Program-made: the position numbers and the translations under genes
Notes under the pieces: generated by a model
The model's input: the letters and a program-made list of their open reading frames with translations, nothing else
Told to the model about the DNA's origin: nothing
Database searches by the model: none
In this document: positions 34,055 to 44,172 of the stretch, piece after piece
Numbering within the stretch: the stretch's first letter is position 1
Layout of the letters: every line of letters begins with the position of its first letter
NCBI RefSeq assembly: GCF_039537965.1
Contig: NZ_BAABBM010000001.1
Location: 1,488,001-1,552,000, forward strand
DNA from: Sphingomonas limnosediminicola
GTDB taxonomy: Bacteria; Pseudomonadota; Alphaproteobacteria; Sphingomonadales; Sphingomonadaceae
DNA length: 64,000 nt
Direction of reading: 5' to 3'

Positions 34055-35236
34055 TTAGCTGCCTTTAGGGTCCTTTGACAGGCTTTGAGATGAACCTGCG
34101 ATGATAGCAGGCGAGATTCGACGTCCATATTGGGACAATTCGACCTGCAGCGGTCCAAGCGCCCGACCGACATCCTCGCCGAGCGCGACCCGGTCGCCTG
34201 GCTTGAGCGCCGAGGAGATGTTGACGAGGAGGCTGAGCCAGCCGCCGCCGTGGTCGATGATCAAAACCCCGTCATAATCGTGGAAGGGGCCCGAAAAGCG
34301 TACGGTGCCGGCCGCGGGCGCGGTGACCGGCGCGCCGCGCCAGGTTGCGAGCGTCAGCCCGCGCGCGCGGACGCCGCTCTCGTTTACCGCAGCAAGTCCT
34401 TCGGTGACCGCGGCGGCAGCGGGCAGCTGATAGGCGAACGGAGGTGGCGTCAAACGCCCCTCGCCTGCCGTCGGCCGTGGCGGAGCAGCGTCCTCGCCGG
34501 CTAGCTGTCCGGCAAGCGCGGCAGCGCTCCGGCTACTCGATTCCGATCCGCGAAGCCGCTCGACACTCTCCGATGCCGCGATCGCAACATCGCCGGCGCC
34601 GAGCGCGGCCGAGCCAGACTTGGCCGCGAGCTGGAGTGCGCGCTGCTCCAGCGCGGCAAAGCGTTGCCGCTTGGCGCCAAGGTCCTTGCGACTGCCTTCC
34701 AGTTCCGACCGCGCGGCCAAGGCGCTCGCCTCCAGACGCCTGCTCTCGTCGAGCTGAACGGAAAGCCTGGCGGTCCGCGCGCGGATGATGGGCAGTGTGG
34801 AGTCCAGCAGTAGCCGGACCTTCACAAGCTCGTCGGCGCTTCCGCGGTCGGCGATCGCCAATAGTGGCGGGCGCTGCGCCATCACCGCGAGGCCAGCGAG
34901 CAGCGAGGCGACCGGTCGCTGTTCCTCCGCCAACTTCCGCTGGTGCGCGGCCACGAAAGCCGACGCCATCCGGAGCCGGATGTCCGCAGCTGTGATGCGC
35001 GCTTCGGCAGCTTCCATGCCCTGCGCTGCGGCAGCCTGCTCGGCGCGCACTCGATCGACTTCGTTGCGGGCGTTGGCCGCAAGCTGGCTGAGGCGTCCGG
35101 CTTCCTTTTCGGCCGCAGCCTGCTCCGATTGCGCTCGTTGAAGATCGCTATCGGGCGTGCTCGCCGGCGTGACCACCGGCGCGCTTGCCGCAACCAGCAG
35201 CGGCACGGCAATCAGGACGAGGGCGAACCGGCGCAT
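34055..35236 (-). CDS. EnvC-like murein hydrolase activator (degenerate M23/LytM domain)
   Basis: A 393-residue exported protein: signal peptide (about 1-20), a long Ala/Glu/Arg-rich coiled coil (about 30-225), then a LytM-like domain (about 270-385). The expected zinc ligands are mostly lost: the region that should read YAHLS has LVNISS, and HLHFE is replaced by LQVEL. It is thus probably catalytically dead, as in EnvC, which activates amidases instead of cutting peptidoglycan. It lies between rlmH and ctpA on the same strand, consistent with a cell-wall remodelling unit. Confidence 0.9.
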   Translation of the reverse strand: MRRFALVLIAVPLLVAASAPVVTPASTPDSDLQRAQSEQAAAEKEAGRLSQLAANARNEVDRVRAEQAAAAQGMEAAEARITAADIRLRMASAFVAAHQRKLAEEQRPVASLLAGLAVMAQRPPLLAIADRGSADELVKVRLLLDSTLPIIRARTARLSVQLDESRRLEASALAARSELEGSRKDLGAKRQRFAALEQRALQLAAKSGSAALGAGDVAIAASESVERLRGSESSSRSAAALAGQLAGEDAAPPRPTAGEGRLTPPPFAYQLPAAAAVTEGLAAVNESGVRARGLTLATWRGAPVTAPAAGTVRFSGPFHDYDGVLIIDHGGGWLSLLVNISSALKPGDRVALGEDVGRALGPLQVELSQYGRRISPAIIAGSSQSLSKDPKGS

Positions 35237-35239
35237 GTC

Positions 35240-35662
35240 CTATCCTTCGCGGTGATAGGGATGGTTCGCAAGGATCGCCGTTGCGCGGAACAGCTGCTCC
35301 GCCAGCATCGCGCGCACCAAAAGGTGCGGCCAGGTCGCGGCGCCGAAGGACAAAAGCAGGTCAGCGTCCTGCCTCTGCTCTTCGGGGTGCCCGTCGGCGG
35401 CACCGATCAGGAACCGGCATTCCCGCTTTCCGGCATCGCGCCATGCCTCAAGCTTCTTCGCCAGTTCGATGGACGTCATTGTCGAGCCGCGCTCGTCGAG
35501 GACAACGGAGACCGAATTGCCGGGAAGCGGGGCAAGACTACCGCCTTTGTCGGGAAGCTCGGTCAGCTTGGTCGGCCAAGCGATCCTTTTGACGTAACGC
35601 TCGACCAGCTCGGCCTCCGGAGAGCGGCCGATCTTCCCGCGCGCAACGATGTGAAGAAGCAC
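35240..35662 (-). CDS. rlmH: 23S rRNA (pseudouridine1915-N3)-methyltransferase RlmH
   Basis: A 140-residue SPOUT methyltransferase. Conserved segments are VVLDERGSTMTSIELA, FLIGAADGH (the knot region binding SAM) and LSFGAATWPHLLVRAMLAEQ followed by the C-terminal NHPYHREG, a near-perfect family ending. The start is GTG 35662, directly after the stop of the beta-lactamase-like gene with no spacer, which implies coupled translation. It sits in the nadD-rsfS-rlmH ribosome-related block. Confidence 0.95.
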   Translation of the reverse strand: MLLHIVARGKIGRSPEAELVERYVKRIAWPTKLTELPDKGGSLAPLPGNSVSVVLDERGSTMTSIELAKKLEAWRDAGKRECRFLIGAADGHPEEQRQDADLLLSFGAATWPHLLVRAMLAEQLFRATAILANHPYHREG

Positions 35663-36517
35663 TTACTGTGCGGTGAGAGCCGGCCGGAACGGCCATGTGA
35701 AGGCCGACTTGAAGCCATCGTAGATCGCACGGGCTGCTTCGGCTATCGTCCGCGGGCGATCCGCGCCGCCGCGCGTGAAGATCGCAACGGCGATGCGGCG
35801 GCCGTCCGGCATGGTGATGAAGCCGACGTCGTCGGCGAGGCCAGTCAGCGTCCCGGTCTTGTGCTCGACCGGTGTTCCGCTGGGCAGCAGCGCCTTCATG
35901 CGGTTCTTGCCTGTCTCGCACTGCGACATCAGGTCAAGCAGGTAATTACGGCTCGACGGTTTGATCAGCTCAGCCTTGTAGATGCGGCGAAGCAGGTCGA
36001 CCATTGCCGTCGGCGTGCTGGAATCGCGGCGGTCCCAAAGGTCGCGCTTGGCGCTTAGCAACTGCGCGATCGTGCGGTCGACGCGAAGGCCGGTGACGCC
36101 GTTATCGGTAAGCCAATTGTGAAGAACGGTCGGGCCGCCGAGATCCTTGAGGATGATGTCGGTCGCGACATTGTCGCTATGGATCAGCATCCGGCGCATG
36201 AGGCTGCGCACCGGCTGTCCATTGATCGTGTCGTCTAGAGAGCGCCGGCCATGGTCGACTTGTGCAAGGTAAAGCGCGGCGACCGCGACCTTTACCGTGC
36301 TGGCCATCGGGAACGGCGTGCTGCCCTTGATGCTGACCGTCTCGCCGCTGTTAAGGTCGAGCGCGGCGATTCCGACGTCGGCCGACTTGCCGGCAACGAG
36401 GTAGCTCAATTGCTGTTCGAGGCTGACGAGGCTCGCGGACGACGCCGCCGCCGCGGGCTGCGCGACGAACGCCGAAATTGACACCAGCAGTGCAACAAGA
36501 CGGTTTCTCGGTAGCAT
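35663..36517 (-). CDS. Class A beta-lactamase-fold serine hydrolase lacking Glu166
   Basis: A 284-residue exported protein from ATG 36517 (signal peptide ends near PAAAAS). The active-site serine motif is S73TVK76, the SDN loop is S114DN116 and the KTG motif is K220TG222, all intact. The omega-loop region after VDR has TIAQLLSAKRDLW in place of the usual WEPELN-type sequence; no Glu occurs there, so the deacylating Glu166 and Asn170 are missing. It may acylate with beta-lactams without turning them over, or act on another substrate such as a peptidoglycan peptide. It starts 5 nt after the rsfS stop and abuts rlmH. Confidence 0.88.
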   Translation of the reverse strand: MLPRNRLVALLVSISAFVAQPAAAASSASLVSLEQQLSYLVAGKSADVGIAALDLNSGETVSIKGSTPFPMASTVKVAVAALYLAQVDHGRRSLDDTINGQPVRSLMRRMLIHSDNVATDIILKDLGGPTVLHNWLTDNGVTGLRVDRTIAQLLSAKRDLWDRRDSSTPTAMVDLLRRIYKAELIKPSSRNYLLDLMSQCETGKNRMKALLPSGTPVEHKTGTLTGLADDVGFITMPDGRRIAVAIFTRGGADRPRTIAEAARAIYDGFKSAFTWPFRPALTAQ

Positions 36518-36522
36518 GGCCC

Positions 36523-36927
36523 TCACCCGCGTGCCGTAGCACTCACGCCTGAATCGTCGCCAAACGCCCACATTCGTTCCAAATTGTAAAAATTTCTAAC
36601 CTCTGGACGAAAGATGTGCACGATAACATCATCCGCGTCGATTAGCACCCAGTCCGCTGCCGGGAGCCCTTCGATGCGGACGTTGCGGCCAAATTGCTGC
36701 TTGATCTTGTCAGCAAGCTTAACCGCCATCGACGCGACTTGTCGTGTCGAGCGACCCGAGGCGATCACCATATGGTCGGCGATATTGGACTTCCCCGTCA
36801 GCGGGATGGAGATGACTTCCTGCGCTTGATCATCGTCCAGCGACTGGAGGACGAGCTTGTGCAGCTCCTCGACCTCAACGGGCGTGCCTGCCGGCGCGCC
36901 GGAAGTCTCATTGGGATGGTCAGTCAA
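36523..36927 (-). CDS. rsfS: Ribosome silencing factor RsfS
   Basis: A 134-residue member of the Iojap/RsfS family, which binds ribosomal protein uL14 and blocks subunit joining in starvation. The start is TTG 36927 with AGGAG at 6-base spacing; an upstream extension to 37167 is a shadow of nadD. Conserved blocks are SNIADHMVIASGRSTRQV, GLPAADWVLIDADDVIVHIF and FYNLERMW near the end. It overlaps nadD by 8 bp, and the next gene starts 5 nt after its stop, so expression is coupled. Confidence 0.94.
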   Translation of the reverse strand: MTDHPNETSGAPAGTPVEVEELHKLVLQSLDDDQAQEVISIPLTGKSNIADHMVIASGRSTRQVASMAVKLADKIKQQFGRNVRIEGLPAADWVLIDADDVIVHIFRPEVRNFYNLERMWAFGDDSGVSATARG

Positions 36928-37570
36928 GGGGTCTCCTGGCGAACAGGGGTTTAGCCAGACGCCCGCGCGTCTTAGCGGATTTCGGCGTTCGGTTATACCA
37001 GCTGGGATCGTGCGCGCGGATAGCGGTTGCGGACGTGGGGTCAGGCGGCAGGCGAAGGAACAGGATCGCCGGTGCACTCCACTCCGTCCAGTCATTTGCC
37101 TGGCTAGGAGGCCGGACGAACCTTCTAAGCCAGCCCATCGCGCGCGCCGCGTGGGCAGCTGAATCATAACCGGGCCGGCGAATCACCGCAATCGGCACTT
37201 CGCGCGCTAAGCCCCTCCAATCGCGCCATAAGTGAAAATTTGGCAGGGTGTCGTTTCCAAGCAACCAAATGAAGCGGTCTTGCGGGTAGCGCGTCTTGAG
37301 CTTTCGCACCGTCTCGACGGTGTAGCGCGTGCCTTCCCGTAGTTCGAAATCACTGACCCGGATCGGCGCCCGGCGCGCCATCCGCTCGGCGGAAGCGAAG
37401 CGCGCTTCGAAAGACGCCATGTCCCGGGCACCTTCCTTGAGCGGATTTCCCGGCGACACCAGCCACCAGACCTCGTCGAGCCCGAGCGTCCGCATCGCCT
37501 CGAGGCTGATGCGCCGGTGCCCCCGATGCGCAGGGTTGAAGGAGCCGCCAAGGAGACCGATGCGCGCCAT
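36920..37570 (-). CDS. nadD: Nicotinate-nucleotide adenylyltransferase NadD
   Basis: A 216-residue enzyme that makes deamido-NAD from nicotinate mononucleotide and ATP. The nucleotidyltransferase signature GGSFNPAHRGH is at 8-18 with the HxGH pair at His15 and His18. A C-terminal SATAIRAH matches the ISSTxIR motif. It is the first gene of the minus-strand run nadD-rsfS-(lactamase-like)-rlmH-envC-ctpA-dsbB-coq7 and is divergent from the DUF3667 gene by 56 bp. Confidence 0.94.
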   Translation of the reverse strand: MARIGLLGGSFNPAHRGHRRISLEAMRTLGLDEVWWLVSPGNPLKEGARDMASFEARFASAERMARRAPIRVSDFELREGTRYTVETVRKLKTRYPQDRFIWLLGNDTLPNFHLWRDWRGLAREVPIAVIRRPGYDSAAHAARAMGWLRRFVRPPSQANDWTEWSAPAILFLRLPPDPTSATAIRAHDPSWYNRTPKSAKTRGRLAKPLFARRPLD

Positions 37571-37626
37571 CGAACAGCAGCTAGCATGAGGCCCCGTGCC
37601 CGCCTAATATCCGCGCGGGGGTTAGA

Positions 37627-38664
37627 ATGGGCGAATTCGAAGCGATTGGCGACGCAATCACGGGCGGTTTGGTGGCGCGTGCGGTCGAGCCTCAGGCCGG
37701 TGAGACAGGCGGCCACACCCATGAAAAGAACTGCCTTAACTGCGGCACCAAGCTCATCGGGCCCTATTGCTCCGCCTGCGGGCAAAAGTCGCACGTCCAC
37801 CGCTCGGTGAGGGGCTTCCTGCAGGATTTCGTCCAGGGCCTCTTCAATTTCGAAGGCAAGATCTGGCGGACGCTGCCGATGCTGGCGTGGCGGCCTGGCG
37901 AAATGACCCGCCGCTACATTGCCGGAGAGCGGGCACGTTTCATCTCGCCGGTCGCTCTCTATCTGTTCACCGTCTTCGCGATGTTCGCCGTGCTGAATTA
38001 TACCGGAGCACTCGGCTCCGGTACGACCAAGAATTTCAAGGAAGGCCTGAAGACCGAAATCGTCGACGCGCAGGCGAAAATCGTGAAGCTGGAGGCTCAG
38101 CGCAAGGCCGACCTCGCTGCCGGGAAGCCTGTCGCGGAACTCGACAAGAAGATCGCCAAGCGGAAGGAAGACATCGCCGAGACGGCGAAGATGCTGAGCG
38201 GAACGCCCCTAGTCACCGGCGATATCGACAACGGCACGCCCGGCTGGCTTCGGCCCTTCATCGAAAACGCGCGCGACAACCCGGAGGTCGTGACGATGAA
38301 GGTCCAGGATGCGGCGTCGAAATACAGCTGGATGTTAATCCCGCTTTCGGTGCCCTTCATGTGGCTGCTGTTCCCGTTCCGGCGAAGCTTCAACACCTAC
38401 GATCACGCCGTTTTCGTGACCTACTCGCTGTCGTTCATGATGATGCTCGTGATCGCCAGCGGATTGCTGGTCAGTGCGGGGCTGACCGGCCTGGCCGGGC
38501 TGCTGTTTTTCGTCCCGCCGTTCCACATGTATCGCCAGCTCAAGCAGGCGTACGGGCTAGGCCGGTTCAGCGCGATCATGCGGACGATGGCCCTTGTCAC
38601 CTTTGCCATCATCGCAGCTGCATTGTTCGCGGCGACAATCGCCGCCATCGGCGCAAGCAGCTAG
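37627..38664 (+). CDS. DUF3667 zinc-ribbon membrane protein
   Basis: A 345-residue protein with GGGGG before the ATG. An N-terminal zinc ribbon has Cys36, Cys39, Cys48 and Cys51 (NCLNCG, PYCSACGQK), followed by the family block RSVRGFLQDFVQGLFNFEGK. One helix lies near 110-130, a charged coiled-coil loop at 140-215, and three more helices to the C-terminus. DUF3667 proteins are membrane proteins of unknown role. The stop shares a CTAG with the convergent gene. Confidence 0.88.
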   Translation: MGEFEAIGDAITGGLVARAVEPQAGETGGHTHEKNCLNCGTKLIGPYCSACGQKSHVHRSVRGFLQDFVQGLFNFEGKIWRTLPMLAWRPGEMTRRYIAGERARFISPVALYLFTVFAMFAVLNYTGALGSGTTKNFKEGLKTEIVDAQAKIVKLEAQRKADLAAGKPVAELDKKIAKRKEDIAETAKMLSGTPLVTGDIDNGTPGWLRPFIENARDNPEVVTMKVQDAASKYSWMLIPLSVPFMWLLFPFRRSFNTYDHAVFVTYSLSFMMMLVIASGLLVSAGLTGLAGLLFFVPPFHMYRQLKQAYGLGRFSAIMRTMALVTFAIIAAALFAATIAAIGASS

Positions 38665-39038
38665 CGACGGCAGGGATATTTCTTCTGAAGGATGCGGAGC
38701 ATCGCGTCCCGCAGGCTCATCCGCACGCGTTCGACGGCCGGAATGGCTTCCAGCCCATCGATGAACTCGAACGAGCCCAGTTGCGCGCGAGGTGTTGGCG
38801 AGCAGTGGAGGACGGGCTTTCCGGCGCGCTCAGCCGCGCGGCGTTCATCGCCGATCGACTTGCCGACCGCGGTGGCCTCGGCCTTGAGCCGTCCGTAGTC
38901 GCTGTCCATCAGCGCAAACGGCCCCTTCCCCTTCAGCCGGTTGGCGCGGTCGAGGAAGTTCTGCGCGCTTCCGGGCGGCGCGGCCAGGACCGGAACGGCG
39001 ATGGAAACGGCCACTGCCACAAGGATCGATTTACGCAT
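38661..39038 (-). CDS. Small secreted protein, unknown function
   Basis: A 125-residue protein from ATG 39038; the frame extends 8 codons upstream, but those lie in the ftsH terminator. The signal peptide ends near VLAAP (about 20). The mature part is helical and charged with two Cys (LHCSPT, KYPCRR) that may pair. No family recognised. The ATG directly follows the T-tract of the ftsH terminator and the only ribosome-binding-like sequence (GGAGTGG) lies in the terminator stem, so expression may depend on readthrough or on stem opening. Confidence 0.65.
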   Translation of the reverse strand: MRKSILVAVAVSIAVPVLAAPPGSAQNFLDRANRLKGKGPFALMDSDYGRLKAEATAVGKSIGDERRAAERAGKPVLHCSPTPRAQLGSFEFIDGLEAIPAVERVRMSLRDAMLRILQKKYPCRR

Positions 39039-39080
39039 AAAAAAGCCACTCCACAGCACCACGCCGCAGAGTGGCTTTTA
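39039..39080 (-). terminator. Rho-independent terminator of ftsH
   Basis: On the minus strand the arms AAAAGCCACTC and GAGTGGCTTTT pair over 11 bp around a 17-nt loop and end in a run of T. It starts 20 bp after the ftsH stop and runs right up to the start codon of the secreted-protein gene at 39038. Confidence 0.75.
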
Positions 39081-39099
39081 GCCTTGAACGACAGGTGAA

Positions 39100-41055
<1,956 letters not shown>

Positions 41056-41092
41056 TGCAAAGCGTCTTTCCGGGCAGAAGGCCCTCAAGCCT

Positions 41093-41123
41093 CTAAAATA
41101 ATCGCAATCAGGCCAATAACAAT
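41093..41123 (-). promoter_or_regulatory. Candidate sigma-32-type (heat-shock) promoter of ftsH
   Basis: On the minus strand ATTG, 17 bases, then ATTATTTTAG compares with the alphaproteobacterial RpoH pattern CTTG-N17-CYTATNTNNG, differing only at the first base of each element. It is about 38 bp upstream of the start codon. The same DNA can also be read as a weak housekeeping promoter (TTGTTA, 16 bp, TATTTT), so the sigma factor is uncertain. Confidence 0.45.
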
Positions 41124-41187
41124 GCAGGCCTTAGGGGCTGGTGAACGGGGCAGTCCCGGATTGGCTCGGATTATCGGTCTCTAAGCC

Positions 41188-42369
41188 TCAGGAAAGGGCG
41201 GCGAAAAGCACCGCAATCGCGACCGCGACCAGCGCGAAGCTCGCCGCCATTCCGACGTGCCGGCCCATGCCGGATCGGTGCAGCTTTACCTCCCGCCAGA
41301 CGAAATAGGCGAAGCCGATGAGCGCCAACACCACGATGCTGAGCCCGACCCGGGCGAAATCCCCACTCGCCAGCCAGTAAAACAGCGCCGCGACGATCGC
41401 GGAGGCGGGAATGGTGATGAGCCATGCTACCATCACGGTCTTGGCAATACCCCAGCGAACCGCGGAAGCGCGCCGCGCCGCGCCGGCGCCGATGACACAG
41501 CCGGTGATCGTGTGCGTCGTCGACACCGGAATGCCGAGGTAGGACGCCGCGAAAAGCATCACCGACCCGGCAGCGGAGGCGGAGAACCCCTGGTGCTGGT
41601 TGAGCTTGGTAATGCGCGTGCCCATCGTTTCGATGATTCGCCACCCTCCGGTGAGGGTGCCCAGGCCGATCGCCACATAGCAGCTAAGCGCCACCCAATG
41701 GGGCACGTGGAACTCGCCGTTCAAATGGCCGGTCGAATAGAGAAGCACGCTGATGATACCCATCGTCTTCTGGGCATCGTTCAGGCCGTGACCCAGCGAA
41801 TAGGCGCCCGCCGACACGAGGTGGAGACCGCGAAACGTTCGCTCTGCGCCCCTGACACTGGCGCGAACGCCCATCCAGCTCGTCGCCAGCATGATCGCCA
41901 TGGTGAGAATGAGGCCGAGCGTCGGCGAAAGGACGATGGCGATGAGCGTCTTATTGAGGCCGGCCCATTGAATGCTGCCTATGCCTGCATGAGCGACGCC
42001 CGCGCCGACGATTCCGCCGACCAAGGCATGGCTCGACGAGGACGGAATGCCCTTAAGCCAGGTGACCACGTTCCAGAACATAGCGCCGACGAGCGCGCCG
42101 AAGACGACGGCGGGCGTGATCAGATCCTTGTCGACGAGGCCTTTGCCGATCGTGTCGGCAACCTTGTGAAGCTCCGGCCATTGCAGCGCGAGGAAGTAGG
42201 CGCCGAAGTTGAAGAAGGCCGCGAACGCAACGGCAAGCGCAGGGCTCAGAAGCCGCGTGCCGACCACCGTCGCGATCGAATTGGCTGCATCGTGAAGCCC
42301 ATTGAGAAAGTCGAATGCGAGCGCGACGACGATCAGGCCGATCAGCAGCGGCAGCGCGAGCTCGTGCAT
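41188..42369 (-). CDS. PiT-family inorganic phosphate transporter
   Basis: A 393-residue permease with about ten hydrophobic helices. The inverted-repeat signatures are FDFLNGLHDAANSIATVV near the N-terminus and GVRASVRG...LGHGLNDAQKTMGII in the second half, both typical of PiT. It imports phosphate with protons or as a metal-phosphate complex; some PiT-like proteins carry sulfate instead. It is 12 bp downstream of the DUF47 gene, its usual partner, and ends a run of four same-strand genes beginning with a TauE/SafE exporter. Confidence 0.93.
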   Translation of the reverse strand: MHELALPLLIGLIVVALAFDFLNGLHDAANSIATVVGTRLLSPALAVAFAAFFNFGAYFLALQWPELHKVADTIGKGLVDKDLITPAVVFGALVGAMFWNVVTWLKGIPSSSSHALVGGIVGAGVAHAGIGSIQWAGLNKTLIAIVLSPTLGLILTMAIMLATSWMGVRASVRGAERTFRGLHLVSAGAYSLGHGLNDAQKTMGIISVLLYSTGHLNGEFHVPHWVALSCYVAIGLGTLTGGWRIIETMGTRITKLNQHQGFSASAAGSVMLFAASYLGIPVSTTHTITGCVIGAGAARRASAVRWGIAKTVMVAWLITIPASAIVAALFYWLASGDFARVGLSIVVLALIGFAYFVWREVKLHRSGMGRHVGMAASFALVAVAIAVLFAALS

Positions 42370-42381
42370 CAGCCGGCCGTC

Positions 42382-43023
42382 TTAGGCATGATCGATGACG
42401 ACGCCGTCGATCTCATTAGCGACGTCCTCGACCGCGTCGGTGATGCGCTCCAGATGCTTGTAGATTTCGCGCGCGACGATGAACTGCATCGGCTCTCCGG
42501 CATTCTCCTGGAAAGCCTTTTTGAGACCGGCCGCATGGGCTTCGTCCGCATCGCCCTCCAGCCGAACGATCTTCTCGGTGATGGCGTGGAGCCGGGCACC
42601 ATTGCTGCTGATGTCGCGCAGCAGCGGCATTGCCTCAGCGGCGAGCGAGGATTGCTCCGCGATCATCGCCACCATCTGCTTCATCTCCGGCGTAAAGCGG
42701 GCGATATCGTAGGTGTCGATGGCCCGCGCCGTCGCCTGCACTTCATCGACGGCATCGTCCATCGCCCCGATGAGCGAAGTGATCGCGCCACGGTCGAACG
42801 GCGTCAAAAAGGTGCGCCGGACGGTGCGGAGCACCTGACGAATGATTTCGTCGGCCTGATGCTCGAAGCGGTTGATGTCCCCGATATGCTCCTTGTGCGG
42901 CGTGCCGCCATCGACGAGCTTCGAGAGCGACTTGGAGGCGCTGACCAGCGTCGCCGCATGCGCTTCGAACATACCGAAGAAGTCGCCCGTTTTGGGCAGC
43001 AGCCGCTGAAACCAAGCGAACAT
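42382..43023 (-). CDS. DUF47 / PhoU-like accessory protein of PiT
   Basis: A 213-residue all-helical protein of the DUF47 (TIGR00153-like) family, related to PhoU. AAGGGG lies upstream of the ATG. Segments such as HKEHIGDINRFEHQADEI and FDRGAITSLIGAMDDAVDEV carry the acidic metal-binding pattern (ExxxD) of the family. It is thought to regulate the adjacent PiT transporter, usually encoded next to it as here. The spacing (12 bp) supports cotranscription. Confidence 0.93.
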   Translation of the reverse strand: MFAWFQRLLPKTGDFFGMFEAHAATLVSASKSLSKLVDGGTPHKEHIGDINRFEHQADEIIRQVLRTVRRTFLTPFDRGAITSLIGAMDDAVDEVQATARAIDTYDIARFTPEMKQMVAMIAEQSSLAAEAMPLLRDISSNGARLHAITEKIVRLEGDADEAHAAGLKKAFQENAGEPMQFIVAREIYKHLERITDAVEDVANEIDGVVIDHA

Positions 43024-43089
43024 TCTTTTCCCCTTAGACCGGCAGGGCGCTTAGTGGACGACAGAGAAAGCAGCAAGCAGGCGGCCTGA

Positions 43090-44172
43090 TCATTCCGCCC
43101 CCTTGGTAGTCGCGTCCACCGCATAGTCGTCGCCGTAGAACTTTGCCGTGCTCAAGGTGTGGAAGGCGATGGCCTGGATCGGCTCATATCTCGGGGGGCC
43201 AAGGCCTGGCAAAACGGCGAGGATCTCGTCCTCCCACAAATAGACGTTGGTCGGGAACGACACGCGGGCGGTGGTAAGATGCGAGCCGTCGCTGGGCTTG
43301 CCGACGCGATGGGTGGTCGACGGCAGCCGGTCGTTGGTCAGGCGCTGCATGTAGTCGCCCGTGTTAATGACGACCGACCCCGTCGGCGCGCGCATCCGTA
43401 CCCATTTCCCCGAGCGGTGATTCCAGACCTGCAACCCGTCGATTCTGGTGGCCGGAAGGATCGTGAAGAGGTCGACGTCCTCGTGGCCAAGCAGGCGGCC
43501 GGCGCCTGAGCGCACCTGATCCTCCGTCATTCGCGGGTAGTAGTTGAGACGAAGCCCGAAATTCGTGCCGGTCAGCCTGTCGTCGAGCAGATGAGGGTCG
43601 CAACCGATCCCCTGAAGCATCGCCTGCGCGATTGGCCTGAAGAGGGCTTCGTGCGCCAGCACCAGCCGACGAAAGCGTTGTTCGTAGCCGGCAACGGGCC
43701 AATAGTCTTCAACCCGAAAGGCGCTCGTCCGCCGCTGCGGAACATCGAAGGCCCGGCGGCACCAGACCCAGCCTTCGACGAGATCGGGATGGATTTCGCT
43801 CGTCTGCTCAATCGGGAAATAGCCTTGGCTGACACTCCCGTGACGTTCGGCCCGGAACCGCATCTTCTGCTCAGGCGACGTCGACTCGAAGAGGTCGAGC
43901 GTGTCGTCGTGGGCGTCTTGATAGAGCGCGGGATCGACGCCGTGTCCGGTCAGGACCGCGAAGCCGATTTCCTGTAATGCGGCGCCGAATTCCACCGCGA
44001 AACGCTCGCGGTCGGAGGCGTCGCCGCGCAGGAACGGCTCCAAGTCGAGCGTCGCAATCTCATAATCTTCGTCGAACTCATCACTCTCATGCTCGGCCAG
44101 GCCATAGGTGTGCGCCTTGCGAACCTGGTCGTATTTCTTGAAATCTCGATTGAAGGCGCGCGGTCGCGTCAT
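43090..44172 (-). CDS. 2-oxoglutarate/Fe(II) oxygenase, isopenicillin N synthase-like
   Basis: A 360-residue soluble oxygenase of the IPNS-like family. The N-terminal DIOX_N part includes IATLDLEPFL and EIGFAVLTGHGV. The iron facial triad is His230, Asp232 (HED) and His288 (STTHRV); Arg303 and Ser305 (RVS) would bind the 2-oxoglutarate carboxylate. The sequence GSVVINTGDYMQRLTN before the distal His is typical. The substrate is unknown. The ATG overlaps the stop of the TauE/SafE-like gene by 4 bp, suggesting the two products act together. Confidence 0.92.
   Translation of the reverse strand: MTRPRAFNRDFKKYDQVRKAHTYGLAEHESDEFDEDYEIATLDLEPFLRGDASDRERFAVEFGAALQEIGFAVLTGHGVDPALYQDAHDDTLDLFESTSPEQKMRFRAERHGSVSQGYFPIEQTSEIHPDLVEGWVWCRRAFDVPQRRTSAFRVEDYWPVAGYEQRFRRLVLAHEALFRPIAQAMLQGIGCDPHLLDDRLTGTNFGLRLNYYPRMTEDQVRSGAGRLLGHEDVDLFTILPATRIDGLQVWNHRSGKWVRMRAPTGSVVINTGDYMQRLTNDRLPSTTHRVGKPSDGSHLTTARVSFPTNVYLWEDEILAVLPGLGPPRYEPIQAIAFHTLSTAKFYGDDYAVDATTKGAE

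Noticed and set aside
37767..39098. 443-codon plus-strand frame
   Set aside because: Out-of-frame shadow of the DUF3667 gene, continuing antisense to the secreted protein at 38661-39038.
41257..43089. 610-codon plus-strand frame
   Set aside because: Antisense mirror of the PiT and DUF47 genes, which have clear family motifs; composition is Arg/Asp/Gly-rich as expected for a GC-rich shadow.
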